Shown: one piece after another, positions 34,136 through 42,496 of the stretch | Position numbering within the stretch: position 1 is the first letter of the stretch | Layout: the number at the start of each line of letters is the position of its first letter | NCBI RefSeq assembly: GCF_021646545.1 | Contig: NZ_JAKIRP010000006.1 | Span: 310,001 to 374,000 of the forward strand | Length of the DNA stretch: 64,000 nt | Direction: 5' to 3' | From: Chitinophaga filiformis | GTDB lineage: Bacteria > Bacteroidota > Bacteroidia > Chitinophagales > Chitinophagaceae | Notes under the pieces: generated by a model | Database searches by the model: none | Seen by the model: the letters and a program-made list of their open reading frames with translations, nothing else | What the model was told of the DNA's origin: nothing | Translations under genes and position numbers: made by a program

Positions 34136-34771
34136 CTATCTAAGCAACTCTATACTCCGCTTTCCCTCACAGAAAATCAGGTCCAAAATACTCATATCAG
34201 GAAGGAAACCAGCCCTTTCCTGGAATACCTGGGTATAACGCACCGTATCTTCGTCTACCTGCTTTTGCGATGGCTGCAGGATATCCCTTGCATCAGTAAT
34301 GCCCTTGCCGGCCTCATATGTTTTATGGTACTCATCCGTGAAGGTGATGGGAGATGAAACTCCTATGATCTTATTAGCCCATTCCAGACACATCAGGTTC
34401 CAGTCTAACAGATAAGATACCTCTTTCATAAAAAGCCTGCCCAGCTCATCCTCATAATATTCAAACCAGGGAGAACGGCGATAAGCAGACACAAGCGTCT
34501 TCCAGTGCAGGGCCTGCCATCTTTCATCATTGCTGATCCTGACGTCTTTCATGACAGTTCTCTGGTTTTTTCCACGGGCCAGGGGAACGCTTAAAAGTAT
34601 ACTTCCGTTCGGTCCGGCTATATAACAGCGATTACGAAAACTAACCTTCTGATAGTGTTCATATCTTTCTATCAATAATATATCATGGTTAATTAAAGTT
34701 TTATAAAAGGAAATGTTTGGAAAGTATTGTGATTCAATAAGTAATGTCTTCTTATTTGTCTCAGCTGCCAT
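34136..34771 (-). CDS. WbqC family protein
   Basis: A 211-residue protein with the WbqC-like pattern: LLIESQYFPNISFYKTLINHD, YQKVSFRNRCYIAGPNGSILLSVPL, DVRISNDERWQALHWKTLVSAYRRSPWFEYYEDEL and the D/H-rich end. Family members are linked to surface polysaccharide synthesis, but no catalytic role is firmly established. No polysaccharide genes are adjacent. Confidence 0.87.
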   Translation of the reverse strand: MAAETNKKTLLIESQYFPNISFYKTLINHDILLIERYEHYQKVSFRNRCYIAGPNGSILLSVPLARGKNQRTVMKDVRISNDERWQALHWKTLVSAYRRSPWFEYYEDELGRLFMKEVSYLLDWNLMCLEWANKIIGVSSPITFTDEYHKTYEAGKGITDARDILQPSQKQVDEDTVRYTQVFQERAGFLPDMSILDLIFCEGKRSIELLR

Positions 34772-35064
34772 ATCGTCAAAAATTGGTGTTTTAGAGCTAA
34801 AAATATATGTTTCAAGCAGTTGAAAAGTTTACCTTTAATTAACTGATAAGCAGATTTAATTTGCTGATAAACAATTCATAGAAAAATTATAAAAATGCTA
34901 TTTTCATTAGCATTCAGGCATTTAAAGTAAAAATTTAGATGCGCGCAAATTTACTAAACTATTTAGTAGTATTTCTGGTCAATTTTATCTCTTTTTTGGC
35001 TTCAAGTAAAATGTTAAGTCATGGTTTTGAGGCCGTTAAAACTTTCCTAATTCCTTTACATCAC
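34772..35064. other. AT-rich divergent intergenic region
   Basis: Between the WbqC gene and the LEA2-like gene. Very AT-rich, with no frame, hairpin or repeat worth naming; only the promoter of the LEA2 gene at its right end (35065-35095) is supported. Confidence 0.5.
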
Positions 35065-35095
35065 TTGGCGATCTATTCAGTTTGCTGTAGGTTTG
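35065..35095 (+). promoter_or_regulatory. Promoter of the LEA2-like lipoprotein gene
   Basis: TTGG (35065-35068) and TAGGTTTG (35088-35095) are separated by 19 bp; the -7 box fits TAnnTTTG exactly and -33 is one mismatch from TTTG. The start codon is 13 bp further on, so the leader is only a few bases. Confidence 0.6.
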
Positions 35096-35108
35096 ATAAA
35101 AATTTGTC

Positions 35109-35564
35109 ATGAAATTTTTCAGACTGGGTATATTAATTATGACAATTTGGGGCGTAGTTAGTTCATGCGAAAAGGCAAAAGATTTGGAATTTGTCAGGGT
35201 CGCCGGAATCAATTTCGATAACCTCGGCTTCTCCAAAAGTATCGTACGGCTGACCCTGGCCTACTATAATCCAAACAATTTTAAACTGAAACTGAAGGAC
35301 GCTTCGTTCGATCTTTTTCTCGACGATACCCCGGTCGGACATTCTGTTCAGGATACCATGATCGCCATTCCGGCAAGGGATACTTTTTACTTTCCGGTAA
35401 AGCTGGAGGTGAACATGGAAAATGTCTTCAAAAATGCTTTAGGCGCCCTCATGAATAAAGAGGTGACCATTAAGGCAACGGGAAATTGTAAAGTAGGTAA
35501 AGGAGGAGTTTATCTGCCGTTTCCCATAAAATGTGAAACAAAGCAAGCACTCAAGTTTTTCTGA
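35109..35564 (+). CDS. LEA type 2 family lipoprotein
   Basis: A 151-residue lipoprotein: MKFFRLGILIMTIWGVVSSC, lipidated Cys20. The body has the Ig-like LEA_2 (late embryogenesis abundant type 2/WHy) pattern VRLTLAYYNPNNFKLKLKDASFDLFLDDTPVG ... TIAIPARDTFYFPVKLEV-like. Such proteins are common in Bacteroidota envelopes, role unknown. It converges with the HMA gene, with a shared terminator between them. Confidence 0.85.
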   Translation: MKFFRLGILIMTIWGVVSSCEKAKDLEFVRVAGINFDNLGFSKSIVRLTLAYYNPNNFKLKLKDASFDLFLDDTPVGHSVQDTMIAIPARDTFYFPVKLEVNMENVFKNALGALMNKEVTIKATGNCKVGKGGVYLPFPIKCETKQALKFF

Positions 35565-35583
35565 TCATAACCGTGTAAAAACT

Positions 35584-35619
35584 AAAAAAGGCCTCGTTGC
35601 ATAGCAATCGAGGCCTTTT
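35584..35619. terminator. Bidirectional terminator between LEA2 and HMA genes
   Basis: AAAAGGCCTCG(TTGC) and (GCAA)TCGAGGCCTTTT pair with a single bulge; A and T runs on either side allow both directions. Confidence 0.88.
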
Positions 35620-35644
35620 CCTTTCATACGCTTTTGAAGTAAGT

Positions 35645-36016
35645 TTAGTGCTTCTTATTCTCTCCACCACCATCTTCCGGCTTTTTACAGCAGGTAGGTA
35701 ATTTCTTATAAGCTTCTTCATTTGCAGTGACGTTATCCGCGTCATACCCCGCATTGGCGATGGCCGTCTTCACGTTCTCTATATTCGTACGATCAGTGAA
35801 AAATTTCACGGTAGTAATACCTTTTTTGAAATCCACTTTGGAGGACTGTACACCCTCTTCTCTGGAAAGGTATCTTTCTATGCGATTTTTACATTGTTCG
35901 CACTGCACAGTCGGGGTGCTTATTTTAGCAGTTACCATTGTGCCTTTTTTTGCCTGGCCCATGGTTACACCAATACCCGCAAATAATAATACCATTACAA
36001 GTTTAACGATACGCAT
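35645..36016 (-). CDS. Exported heavy-metal-associated (HMA) domain protein
   Basis: A 123-residue protein with a signal peptide (MRIVKLVMVLLFAGIGVTMG-Q) and an HMA domain: the metal-binding CEQC (Cys39, Cys42) in TVQCEQCKNRIERYL, then VDFKKGITTVKFFTDRTN and NAGYDADNV. The C-terminus is extended with TCCKKPEDGGGENKKH, adding two cysteines and His. A likely periplasmic copper or other thiophilic metal binder. Single gene. Confidence 0.87.
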   Translation of the reverse strand: MRIVKLVMVLLFAGIGVTMGQAKKGTMVTAKISTPTVQCEQCKNRIERYLSREEGVQSSKVDFKKGITTVKFFTDRTNIENVKTAIANAGYDADNVTANEEAYKKLPTCCKKPEDGGGENKKH

Positions 36017-36084
36017 AAGTTACTTTTTACGATCCTAATATAGTAAATACTTGTCAACTGAAATACGATTTGGTAAGAACGGTA

Positions 36085-36732
36085 TTATACCGCCGGCGCT
36101 GCGTTCCATTTATCAGGAGCACTTCTCCACGCTTCCAGGGTTGCCTGCTCTTCCGCCGATACCAATCCTTTTTCCACTGCCAGCTCAATCAATGCTGTGT
36201 AATTGCTCAGGGAATAGTAAGGCACTTTCGCTTCCTCAAATGCCTTTACTGCCACATCGAAGCCGTAATTAAAAATGGACACCATGCCGATCACTTCCCC
36301 TCCTGCTGCACGGATCGCATTCACCGCCTCCAGACTGCTCTTTCCGGTAGAGATCAGGTCTTCCACAACTACAACAGGCTGTCCTGGCTGCAGTACACCC
36401 TCTATCAGGTTGCCCATGCCATGCTCTTTCGCCTTCGCCCTTACATATATAAAAGGCAGCTTCAACTGGTCAGCTACCAATGCACCCAGGGGAATACCTC
36501 CCGTAGCTACGCCGGCCAGCACCGCTGCATCTGCAAACGTTTCAAATACTACGTTGCACAACTCCGATTTTACGTAGTCACGCACGTAGGGGTAAGACAA
36601 AATCTTACGGTTGTCGCAATAAATTGGCGATTTCCAGCCAGATGCCCATGTAAACGGTTCTGACGGACGCAACTTTACCGCCTGTATCTGCAGTAGTTTC
36701 TCTGCTACCTGTTTTTCGCTGATCTTACTCAT
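36085..36732 (-). CDS. pyrE: Orotate phosphoribosyltransferase
   Basis: Makes orotidine 5'-phosphate from orotate and PRPP in pyrimidine synthesis. A 215-residue protein with FTWASGWKSPIYCDNRKILSYP-like substrate region and the PRPP loop VVVVEDLISTGKSSLEAV. ATG 36732 (MSKISEKQ) is preferred; a longer frame begins with TTG three codons upstream. Divergent from the NUDIX gene with only 39 bp between, so their promoters must overlap. Confidence 0.96.
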   Translation of the reverse strand: MSKISEKQVAEKLLQIQAVKLRPSEPFTWASGWKSPIYCDNRKILSYPYVRDYVKSELCNVVFETFADAAVLAGVATGGIPLGALVADQLKLPFIYVRAKAKEHGMGNLIEGVLQPGQPVVVVEDLISTGKSSLEAVNAIRAAGGEVIGMVSIFNYGFDVAVKAFEEAKVPYYSLSNYTALIELAVEKGLVSAEEQATLEAWRSAPDKWNAAPAV

Positions 36733-36759
36733 AGGTAGCAAAAATACTTAATTACAGAT

Positions 36760-36767
36760 TATTTTTG
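36760..36767 (+). promoter_or_regulatory. TAnnTTTG box four bases before the NUDIX start codon
   Basis: TATTTTTG is an exact -7 box and ends 4 bp before ATG 36772. If used, transcription would start at or just past the ATG, implying a leaderless message or a later start. Confidence 0.45.
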
Positions 36768-36771
36768 CTGC

Positions 36772-37398
36772 ATGCAAAAAGATACAGTCATTTATCTCAA
36801 CGAGCGTCCGCTGGTTATTACAGCTACTCACCAGGGCATTCCTGCAAAATATAAAGACGCCACATTATACACCGAACCAGACGCCAATACCATAGAATCC
36901 GTATTGCAGTCCCTCGAAACAGGCAAGATGGAAGCCGCGATCTTTATCCACCCGGATACTGAGTCGCTCACTGAAACCATCAAAGGTTATTTCCTGGTAC
37001 TGGTAGCTGCCGGCGGACTGATCACCAACTCCGAAGAGGAAGTGCTGCTGATGTTCCGTCGTGGTAAATGGGACCTGCCCAAAGGCAAACAGGACGATGG
37101 GGAAAGCCTGGAAACAGCTGCTGTAAGGGAAGTAGCGGAAGAAACGGGGTTACATACTATCACACTTGAACATAAGATCGGGGAAACCTTCCATTTTTAC
37201 ACCTGGAAGGAAAAGAAAACCCTGAAACATACTTACTGGTACAAGATGAAATTTACCGGTACAGAACTGACCGTTCCGCAGATAGAAGAAGACATTGTCG
37301 ATATTCAGTGGATCAAACCGGAACATCTGTCCAAATATCTCAAATTCTCTTATCAGAATATTGTAGATGTATTTGAAAAAGAAGGTTACGCTGTCTGA
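36772..37398 (+). CDS. NUDIX hydrolase
   Basis: A 208-residue protein with a complete Nudix box at residues 105-127 (G-x5-E-x7-REVAEETGL), which binds Mg2+ and hydrolyses nucleoside-diphosphate-linked compounds. An N-terminal ~80-residue region (MQKDTVIYLNERPLVITAT ... VLQSLETGKMEAAIFIH) is typical of Bacteroidota NUDIX proteins but of unknown role. Substrate unknown. The very short leader leaves no room for a ribosome binding site. Confidence 0.92.
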   Translation: MQKDTVIYLNERPLVITATHQGIPAKYKDATLYTEPDANTIESVLQSLETGKMEAAIFIHPDTESLTETIKGYFLVLVAAGGLITNSEEEVLLMFRRGKWDLPKGKQDDGESLETAAVREVAEETGLHTITLEHKIGETFHFYTWKEKKTLKHTYWYKMKFTGTELTVPQIEEDIVDIQWIKPEHLSKYLKFSYQNIVDVFEKEGYAV

Positions 37399-37405
37399 TC
37401 TTCAC

Positions 37406-37452
37406 GGCTTAATGCTGTCTGTCCCTGCCGGCATCCGGCATTAAGCCTTTTT
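37406..37452 (+). terminator. Terminator of the NUDIX gene, overlapping the end of the convergent thioesterase
   Basis: GGCTTAATGC pairs with GCATTAAGCC (perfect, with an inner TGCCGGCA stem) and a T5 run follows. The right half lies across the stop codon of the gene at 37441, so that gene's last codons are part of this hairpin. Confidence 0.85.
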
Positions 37453-37875
37453 ATCTCTTACAGCCACCGTCAGGCGGCTGATGCACACCAGCTTATGTTC
37501 GTCATCACAAATACGGATATCCCATACGTGGGTGGTTGACCCAATATGCAATGGCCTGGCTACGGCGTGTACATACCCTTCGGTAACACCTTTCACATGA
37601 TTGGCATTGATATCCAGTCCTACACAGATCTGTTTCTTCGGATCGATGATCAATGAAGACGCCACACTACCCACCGTTTCCGCCAGGGCGCAGGACGCTC
37701 CGCCATGTAAGAGACCATATGGTTGTTTCGTCCTGCCATCTACAGGCATGATCATCCGGAGATAATCAGGACCAATCTCCGTAAACTCCATACCAAGATA
37801 GCTTGCCATGGTATTTTCTCCGATTTCATTCAATTGGTCCAGGGAAACATCCAGAGAGTGCCAGATTGGTTTCAT
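37441..37875 (-). CDS. Hotdog-fold thioesterase (PaaI/MenI-like)
   Basis: A 144-residue hotdog-fold protein: MASYLGMEFTEIGPDYLRMIMPVDGRTKQPYGLLHGGASCALAETVGS contains the LLHGGA/S and catalytic Glu (ALAETVG) of the PaaI/EntH/MenI group, so it probably hydrolyses an aryl- or acyl-CoA. The substrate (e.g. DHNA-CoA in menaquinone synthesis) is not proven. Downstream of coaD by 43 bp on the same strand. Confidence 0.87.
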   Translation of the reverse strand: MKPIWHSLDVSLDQLNEIGENTMASYLGMEFTEIGPDYLRMIMPVDGRTKQPYGLLHGGASCALAETVGSVASSLIIDPKKQICVGLDINANHVKGVTEGYVHAVARPLHIGSTTHVWDIRICDDEHKLVCISRLTVAVRDKKA

Positions 37876-37918
37876 GTGCGATGACGCTATTAAAGGTTAA
37901 GAATGGATTTTGCTTACT

Positions 37919-38392
37919 TCAGGCTTTTTTCAACTCCCTGATGATATTTTCGGGCAATAACTGGGAGGCATCTCCTCCATATTTCAGCACATCCCGCACC
38001 AGTGAGGAAGCCAATGTTGAATAACGGGGCGAACAGCTCAGGAAAATAGTCTCAATACTGCTGTCCATCATGCGGTTTACATCAGCGATCGCCTTTTCAT
38101 ATTCGAAATCGCCTATGCTGCGTATACCGCGTAATATAAACTGAGCGCCGATCTCCTTACAGCTCTTGATAGTCAGTCCCTCGTAGGAGATTACCTTTAC
38201 CTTGGGCGTATGACTGTAAATATCCCTGATCCATTGCATTCTTTGCTCCAGGGAAAACATAGGTGTTTTGGCTGAATTGACGCCTATCCCTACCACTATT
38301 TCATCAAAAAGGTCCAGCGAACGGTCTATGACATCGGTATGCCCCAGCGTGATCGGATCGAATGTACCAGGGAATAAACAAATACGTTTCAT
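37919..38392 (-). CDS. coaD: Phosphopantetheine adenylyltransferase
   Basis: Fourth-step enzyme of coenzyme A synthesis. A 157-residue protein with the nucleotidyltransferase motif FPGTFDPITLGHTDVIDRS (TxxGH), RGIRSIGDFEYE and the terminal ISSTLVR-like LASSLVRD. It starts 6 bp after rsmD ends, continuing the DUF3822-rsmD-coaD cluster. The last CoA enzyme, coaE, is separately encoded at 58946. Confidence 0.97.
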   Translation of the reverse strand: MKRICLFPGTFDPITLGHTDVIDRSLDLFDEIVVGIGVNSAKTPMFSLEQRMQWIRDIYSHTPKVKVISYEGLTIKSCKEIGAQFILRGIRSIGDFEYEKAIADVNRMMDSSIETIFLSCSPRYSTLASSLVRDVLKYGGDASQLLPENIIRELKKA

Positions 38393-38398
38393 GCCAGT

Positions 38399-38950
38399 TT
38401 ATTTTTTCAGCTCCTCTCTGTTTATAAAGATCGAAAAGATGGTGGTACCATAATTACGCTCCGTACGGTAGTAAGAGTAATTTTTGTAGTTATTGCGGGG
38501 AGTATGTTCCAGCACAAACCAACCCTCCGGTTCCAGCAACTGCTTTTCAAAAATGATCAGTGGCAACTGATCTATTGTAGTCAGGGCATATGGTGGCCCT
38601 GCAAATATAAAGTTGAACTTTTCTGTACACTGCTCCAGGTATTTGAACACATCCATACGCTGCAGCTTCAATGACACCTCAAGTATTTTAGCGGTTTTCT
38701 TGATATAATCGGCCATGTCCGGATCCTTCTCCACAATAGTCAGATCGGTTACACCCCTGGATGCCAGTTCGTAACTGATGCTGCCTGTTCCTCCGAAAAT
38801 ATCCAGGGTCTTTAGTGAAAGAAAGTCCAGGTTATTCTCCAGTATGTTAAACAGCCCACCTTTCGCTATATCGGTAGTAGGCCGGGTATGCGGCATATTT
38901 GCCGGCGGCTGGAACCGCAATCCTCCCTTTTCTCCCCCGATTATACGCAT
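38399..38950 (-). CDS. rsmD: 16S rRNA guanine-966 N2-methyltransferase family, with altered catalytic motif
   Basis: A 183-residue protein beginning MRIIGGEKGGLRF with RPTTDIAKGGLFNIL and the SAM-binding DIFGGTGSISYELASRG, matching RsmD. In place of the catalytic (D/N)PPY motif it reads AGPPY, glycine at residue 118. That residue normally contacts the target amino group, so either the enzyme tolerates it or activity is changed. It overlaps the DUF3822 gene by 10 bp and precedes coaD by 6 bp. Confidence 0.88.
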   Translation of the reverse strand: MRIIGGEKGGLRFQPPANMPHTRPTTDIAKGGLFNILENNLDFLSLKTLDIFGGTGSISYELASRGVTDLTIVEKDPDMADYIKKTAKILEVSLKLQRMDVFKYLEQCTEKFNFIFAGPPYALTTIDQLPLIIFEKQLLEPEGWFVLEHTPRNNYKNYSYYRTERNYGTTIFSIFINREELKK

Positions 38951-39816
38951 AATGCCATTGCATAAAGGTTATTAAAATAATAGCCGGGGATCTCTTCCAT
39001 CTTCGGAATGTATCCGAAACCAGGCAGGCGCGGCATCCACTCCAGCTTGGGAATGAAGCGGCGTAATTCTTCATGGATCTGGGAATCGGACGTTACCGCC
39101 CCTCCCACTTTCACTTTCACCAGTTGCTCGTCCAGGCCTGTCTGGCGCAGAATGTTCACCAGGTGATATACTACATCAAGTCCCGTCTGGCTGGTTACGT
39201 CCTGCTGTATCAGCAGCTTGCCGAAGCGGAAAATGGTCAGCGAGAACTTATGCTGCTGGATATCCACATACGCCACTCCATTCAGCTCCAGGTAATCATT
39301 ATCGAAACGGTACGACTTCAGTAATCCAGTATTGGCGTGGATCACTTTGTCGGTAGAAAATTCTTTTCTCAGGTATCCCATTACATCCTTGTCAACAGCG
39401 TAAATATTGACAAGTTGCTGTTCTGTCAGCACGTCTGCCAGTACCAGTTCCTGGGTTTGTTCAGGATAGATGACATGCAGGTAGTCTTTCTTTAAAGCCG
39501 GATTGTAGTGCTGTTCCGGTACCAGCGTGTTGTTCACCCCGTCAAAAGCCAGTTGCACCAGGTTGAAGTTGGTAAATAACAACTTGTCAGCATCGAATAT
39601 CTGTTCGATCATCTGCAGGTCTGCCGTGGCTGTCTTCTGCGGCAGGAAGTGGTAAGACTTCAGGGCCAGGAACTTTTTAATGGCCGGATTATATACCACA
39701 TAACTGAACGTTCCCTTTCCAATTAGCACGAGCAGCTGGCAGGAGGTGAGATCAGTTTCAAGCAGAGAAGTATCATCAGCTGCAAAGGCAGGATGAATAT
39801 TGTACGTCACAGACAT
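38941..39816 (-). CDS. DUF3822 family protein
   Basis: A 291-residue protein of the Bacteroidota DUF3822 family, recognised by its invariable position before rsmD and coaD and by YLHVIYPEQTQELVLAD, FHTNFNLVQLAFDGVNN-like and GGAVTSDSQIHEELRRFI. It has an actin/hexokinase-like duplicated appearance but no stated function. ATG 39816 (MSVTYNIHPAF) is chosen; the longer frame covers the divergent MATE promoter. Overlaps rsmD by 10 bp. Confidence 0.85.
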   Translation of the reverse strand: MSVTYNIHPAFAADDTSLLETDLTSCQLLVLIGKGTFSYVVYNPAIKKFLALKSYHFLPQKTATADLQMIEQIFDADKLLFTNFNLVQLAFDGVNNTLVPEQHYNPALKKDYLHVIYPEQTQELVLADVLTEQQLVNIYAVDKDVMGYLRKEFSTDKVIHANTGLLKSYRFDNDYLELNGVAYVDIQQHKFSLTIFRFGKLLIQQDVTSQTGLDVVYHLVNILRQTGLDEQLVKVKVGGAVTSDSQIHEELRRFIPKLEWMPRLPGFGYIPKMEEIPGYYFNNLYAMALCV

Positions 39817-39871
39817 TAGTAATACATTAGATATGGCACAATAATAACCAAAAAACGTGACTTTTGCTCTT

Positions 39872-41203
39872 ATGCAATTTGAAGTAACCACCCGGCAGAT
39901 CATAAAAATAGCCGCTCCTATATGCCTGGCACTCATTATTCCACAGATAAATCACATGACAAATACCGCTTTCCTGGGACGCCTGGGAGAGTTCGAACTG
40001 GCCGCCAATGGTATTGCCGGCATCTATTACCTGGTGATGTACATGGTGGCCTATGGCCTTAATAATGGCCTGCAGGTGCTTATAGCCCGCCGGGCCGGAC
40101 AATTGAATACCCGGGGCATCGGGCAGTTATTTTCCAACGGACTGGAACTCGGGCTGCTCTCTTCTTTTCTTGTGATTGCCCTTACCCTGTTCCTGGCCCC
40201 CTGGTTCTTTGCCAACAGTCTGCACAACCAGCAGATCTATGAAGCCGCCCTGTCTTTCATCCGCATCCGGATCTGGGGACTACCTTTTCTCATGATGCTG
40301 AGTATGGCCAACGCCTTTTATATCGGTAGTGGCAACTCTAAAGTATTGGCTGTCACCTCGCTGTGCCAGGAAATGGTCAATATCTTTTCTGATTATGTGC
40401 TGATCTTCGGTAAATTAGGCCTTCCTGCCCTGGGGCTGAACGGGGCAGCTTTTGCCTCCGTCATTGCAGAAGGTACAGGTATGCTGGTAGCTTATAGTAT
40501 TCTTTTCGGGAGAGGATTTCACAAACGATTCTACCTGTTTGACCACCTGAAGCCCTCCTGGCAGATCTTCCGCAGCATTCTTTCTATATCCGCTCCGCTC
40601 ATCGTGCAGTTCCTGTTCAGCATCGGCAGCTGGTTTGTGTTCTTTATATTTATCGAGCACCTGGGTGAAAGACCGCTGGCTATTTCCAACATGCTGCGAA
40701 GCATCTTCGGATTCTTTGGCGTATTTACCTGGGCATTAAGCGCCACCTGCAATACGATGGTGAGTAATGTGATCGGTCAGGGGAAAGAAGAGCAGGTGTT
40801 CAGGGCTATCCGTAAGATAGCCGGTATTAGCCTCTTATGCGCTTTCATTGTATGTATCCTGGTTAACCTGTTTCCGTCCACCATTCTGCAGATCTATACA
40901 ACAGACATGGTCCTTATCCGCGAGTCTATTCCTTCTGTCAGGATCATCACGCTGAGTACCCTGCTGATGGCTGTTTCAGGCGTGGCGCTGAGTGGCGTGA
41001 CCGGCACCGGCAATACACGGATCAACCTGGGAATAGAATTAGCCGCCGTGATCGGATACCTGCTATATTGCAGTATTGTAGTAGAACGCTGGCGCAGCCC
41101 ATTGCATATTGCCTGGCTGGCAGATTTCATCTACTGGACCATTATTTTAAGCCTGAGCGCCTGGTACCTGAAGAGTGGAAAATGGAAAGCGAAGTCGATC
41201 TGA
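39872..41203 (+). CDS. MATE family efflux transporter
   Basis: A 443-residue polytopic membrane protein with about 12 helices, opening RQIIKIAAPICLALIIPQINHMTNTAFLGRLGEFELAA, the MATE N-terminal signature, and a second half SISAPLIVQFLFSIGSWFVFF repeating the pattern. Exports cationic drugs or metabolites using H+ or Na+; substrate unknown. ATG 39872 is preferred over a GTG at 39857. Converges with the TPR gene, 4 bp apart. Confidence 0.92.
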   Translation: MQFEVTTRQIIKIAAPICLALIIPQINHMTNTAFLGRLGEFELAANGIAGIYYLVMYMVAYGLNNGLQVLIARRAGQLNTRGIGQLFSNGLELGLLSSFLVIALTLFLAPWFFANSLHNQQIYEAALSFIRIRIWGLPFLMMLSMANAFYIGSGNSKVLAVTSLCQEMVNIFSDYVLIFGKLGLPALGLNGAAFASVIAEGTGMLVAYSILFGRGFHKRFYLFDHLKPSWQIFRSILSISAPLIVQFLFSIGSWFVFFIFIEHLGERPLAISNMLRSIFGFFGVFTWALSATCNTMVSNVIGQGKEEQVFRAIRKIAGISLLCAFIVCILVNLFPSTILQIYTTDMVLIRESIPSVRIITLSTLLMAVSGVALSGVTGTGNTRINLGIELAAVIGYLLYCSIVVERWRSPLHIAWLADFIYWTIILSLSAWYLKSGKWKAKSI

Positions 41204-41207
41204 CAGA

Positions 41208-41963
41208 CTATTCCAGATCTTCCAGCATTTTTTTACAAGCTGATTTGATATTGAGATCGTCCTGGTAGATAGGACGTAATGTGACCGCTTTGCGCAATAC
41301 TTCGATACACTTTTCCAGTTCGTCGTTCTCTTTGTAGGCTTTGGCCAACTCGAGATAATTGGGCAGAAACGAAGGGTCCATCTTACGGCATTTCTCATAA
41401 TTGGCAATGGCCTCCTGTAGTGTTGCTTCAGGCATACCGCCGAACAGCATTTTAGCAGCTGCTTTTTCGAGGGCGTTCATATTTGCCACCTCATAATTCC
41501 ATTTACCCAGTACATGATAAGCCTTAGCATATTTGGGATTGAACTTGATAGCCAGTTCCGCATATCTTTTTACTTCCCTGGAAGCGGCCACTTTTTCTTT
41601 CGCTCCTGATGCGAGGGCAATACGGCCAATAGCTACAGACATTACATAATTCGCGTCCGCATTTTCCGGCGCCAGTTTCAGTGCCTGTTCTGCATAACTT
41701 TTCGCCTCGGTATAGATACGGCTCTTTTCTTCCTTGTCGGCCACCCGGAATCCTTCACGGGACGACAACTCGCTGGCGCCTGTCAGCGCCGCAACATTGT
41801 CGGGCTGCACTTTCAGAGCATCTTTATAGAGAGAAAGCGCGGCAGCGTCTTTCATTTGTCTTTCAAGCTGCCTGGCCTGGTCAACTATCTCATCGGCAGT
41901 CTGGGCAAAAGATACAGCAGATACAAGGAATAAAGCGGCAGATGCAAATACCTTAATAAACAT
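41208..41963 (-). CDS. Exported tetratricopeptide repeat protein
   Basis: A 251-residue protein with a signal peptide (MFIKVFASAALFLVSAVSFA-Q) and TPR-like helix pairs: AAALSLYKDALKVQPDNVAALTG, SYAEQALKLAPENADANYVM, YAELAIKFNPKYAKAYHVLGKWNYEV, AIANYEKCRKMDPSFLPNYLELAKAYKEN. A periplasmic scaffold of unknown partners. No downstream partner. Confidence 0.88.
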   Translation of the reverse strand: MFIKVFASAALFLVSAVSFAQTADEIVDQARQLERQMKDAAALSLYKDALKVQPDNVAALTGASELSSREGFRVADKEEKSRIYTEAKSYAEQALKLAPENADANYVMSVAIGRIALASGAKEKVAASREVKRYAELAIKFNPKYAKAYHVLGKWNYEVANMNALEKAAAKMLFGGMPEATLQEAIANYEKCRKMDPSFLPNYLELAKAYKENDELEKCIEVLRKAVTLRPIYQDDLNIKSACKKMLEDLE

Positions 41964-42067
41964 AGGGCGGAAATTTACACATATTAGAATAACCTAAATT
42001 TAATGCTTTATCGAAAGATAATTTATACCGGAAATCCGTTAATCTGCAAAAAGCGTGCAGTGTCATT

Positions 42068-42418
42068 TTAATAGTTCTTTTCTAGTGTCACCACCGAATT
42101 ACGGATAGACGCGCCCATGGGTGGGTTCATTTTGCGCAGGGAGACAACTGACCGCTGGATTTCGGGATATTTATTTTTGATGGCGTCACTCATATTATAC
42201 ACCACCTGTTCCAGCAGCGGCTGGGGAACGGCCATGATCTTCTTCACGATATTATAAAGTCCCTGATAGTTAACCGTTTCAGAAATATTGTCGATGTGGT
42301 GCGTGCCCGGAATGGTCACATACACATCTACAATAAAATCATTTCCAATAATACGTTCTTCCGGGTATAACCCATGAAAGGCATGAAAATGTGCTTGTTC
42401 TACGCCAATGGTAAGCAT
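42068..42418 (-). CDS. folB: Dihydroneopterin aldolase
   Basis: A 116-residue folate enzyme cleaving dihydroneopterin to 6-hydroxymethyl-dihydropterin. It contains FHAFHGLYPEERIIGNDFIVDVYV and the terminal VSLRKMNPPMGASIRNSVVTLEK with catalytic Lys. Downstream of trxB by 78 bp on the same strand; co-transcription possible. Confidence 0.94.
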   Translation of the reverse strand: MLTIGVEQAHFHAFHGLYPEERIIGNDFIVDVYVTIPGTHHIDNISETVNYQGLYNIVKKIMAVPQPLLEQVVYNMSDAIKNKYPEIQRSVVSLRKMNPPMGASIRNSVVTLEKNY

Positions 42419-42496
42419 ACAGGTTAAAATTAAAAATCAGGAATGGAAGCCGGAAGATACGGCCTTTCATTCCTGATCCCTTATTAATTATTTGGA

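Noticed and set aside
34067..34357. Possible small + strand gene opposite the WbqC gene
   Set aside because: Mostly antisense to the convincing WbqC frame; no homology or start context.
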